This document shows positions 7,740 through 7,965 of a stretch of DNA of 7,965 bases, one piece after another. Every line of letters begins with the position of its first letter. Position 1 is the first letter of the stretch. A program made the translations under genes and the position numbers. Source of the stretch: Prevotella sp. (GTDB lineage Bacteria > Bacteroidota > Bacteroidia > Bacteroidales > Bacteroidaceae); the NCBI GenBank assembly GCA_021204605.1, contig JAJPZD010000217.1, positions 1-7,965 of the forward strand, written 5' to 3'. The notes below the pieces were generated by a model. The model searched no databases. It saw only the letters and a list, made by a program, of their open reading frames with translations, and was not told the DNA's origin.

Positions 7740-7747
7740 TATATTTG
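7740..7747 (+). promoter_or_regulatory. Bacteroidota-type -7 promoter element for the downstream gene
   Basis: TATATTTG followed by C matches the Bacteroidota primary sigma factor -7 consensus TAnnTTTG(Y). It lies in A/T-rich sequence 42 bases before the ATG at 7790, leaving room for a leader of roughly 35 bases. I see no clear TTTG at the -33 region; only a TATTT at 7722-7726 is near. The position just upstream of a gene and downstream of a terminator supports the call. Confidence 0.65.
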
Positions 7748-7789
7748 CAGACATAAAACAAATCAATTAATCCGAGATCCAAACTCAAA

Positions 7790-7965
7790 ATGTTTAAAGT
7801 AATATGGGATAAGGAACATAATGGTGTTCGCCTGACAATGTCTCCTCCGTCAGGTGCAGCACTTAATGTGAGTCCGCGTCCTGTGTTTTGGGAAGAACTT
7901 GATTTTTATAAACTACCTGACTATGGCTGGCAATATCCACATAGTGATATGCCACTACTTTGGGC
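7790..7965 (+). CDS. Partial gene, N-terminus only; possible phosphoadenosine phosphosulfate reductase-family protein
   Basis: The reading frame opens at the ATG at 7790 and stays open for 58 codons to the window edge, so the 3' end is missing. The peptide starts MFKVIWDKEHNGVRLTM and continues with NVSPRPVFWEELDFYKL (26-42) and a Trp/Pro-rich stretch ending PLLW. It has no signal peptide or membrane segment, so a cytoplasmic protein is expected. From memory, this opening resembles large Bacteroidales proteins annotated as phosphoadenosine phosphosulfate reductase family (PP-loop ATP pyrophosphatase fold). The catalytic SGGKDS-type loop would lie outside the window, so that assignment is weak. 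A TATATTTGC promoter element lies about 45 bases upstream. A terminator separates the gene from susF, so it is probably an independent transcription unit unrelated to starch use. I am confident that it is a coding start and unsure of the family. Confidence 0.7.
   Translation, partial: MFKVIWDKEHNGVRLTMSPPSGAALNVSPRPVFWEELDFYKLPDYGWQYPHSDMPLLW

Larger units (their letters stand above)
7483..7789. other. Intergenic region between susF and the next gene
   Basis: This 307-base stretch holds the operon terminator, the unexplained 13-bp hairpin at 7602-7639 and the TATATTTG element at 7740-7747. A small 7-bp inverted repeat, TCTTTTG (7664-7670) and CAAAAGA (7694-7700), lies between them. The frame open from 7528 to 7710 begins inside the terminator stem and is not credible as a gene. 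I see no tRNA or known riboswitch here. Confidence 0.75.

Noticed and set aside
1..7965. Mobile element, CRISPR array, tRNA or phage remnants
   Set aside because: No transposase, terminal repeats, regularly spaced repeats or tRNA-like fold were seen. The region is an intact operon plus a gene start.

Overview
The window is a polysaccharide utilisation locus from a Bacteroidales bacterium. Its gene content, A/T-rich gene starts with little Shine-Dalgarno signal, TAnnTTTG-type promoter element and lipoprotein signals all point to the Bacteroidota. The closest fit is probably Prevotellaceae or a relative, but the genus cannot be fixed from this sequence.

Positions 30-7482 hold four co-directional, tightly spaced genes in the order susC-susD-susE-susF, with gaps of 70, 29 and 34 bases. 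Their products are 1005, 557, 385 and 489 residues. Both the order and the sizes are close to those I recall for the starch utilisation (Sus) locus of Bacteroides thetaiotaomicron. The SusD homologue also keeps most of the known starch-binding residues, so starch or another alpha-glucan is the best predicted substrate. SusC is the TonB-dependent outer-membrane transporter and SusD is the lipoprotein lid that closes over it. SusE and SusF are surface lipoproteins carrying two and three starch-binding beta-sandwich modules respectively. Together they capture alpha-glucan at the cell surface and import oligosaccharides to the periplasm.

A strong Rho-independent terminator (7521-7563) ends the operon. 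No amylase (susG), periplasmic hydrolase (susA, susB) or regulator (susR) is inside the window. Unlike the B. thetaiotaomicron locus, susG does not directly follow susF.

The 307-base gap after susF holds the terminator, a second unexplained long hairpin (7602-7639) and a good Bacteroidota-type promoter element (7740-7747). The promoter element drives a new gene that starts at 7790 and runs off the window. Its first 58 residues resemble, from memory, the N-terminus of large Bacteroidales proteins annotated as phosphoadenosine phosphosulfate reductase family. It looks like a separate transcription unit.

I see no mobile element, CRISPR array, tRNA or rRNA. Most of the window is a known type of system. 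The points that deserve a second look are the absent hydrolase, a substituted SusD binding residue, the small intergenic structures and the cut-off last gene.
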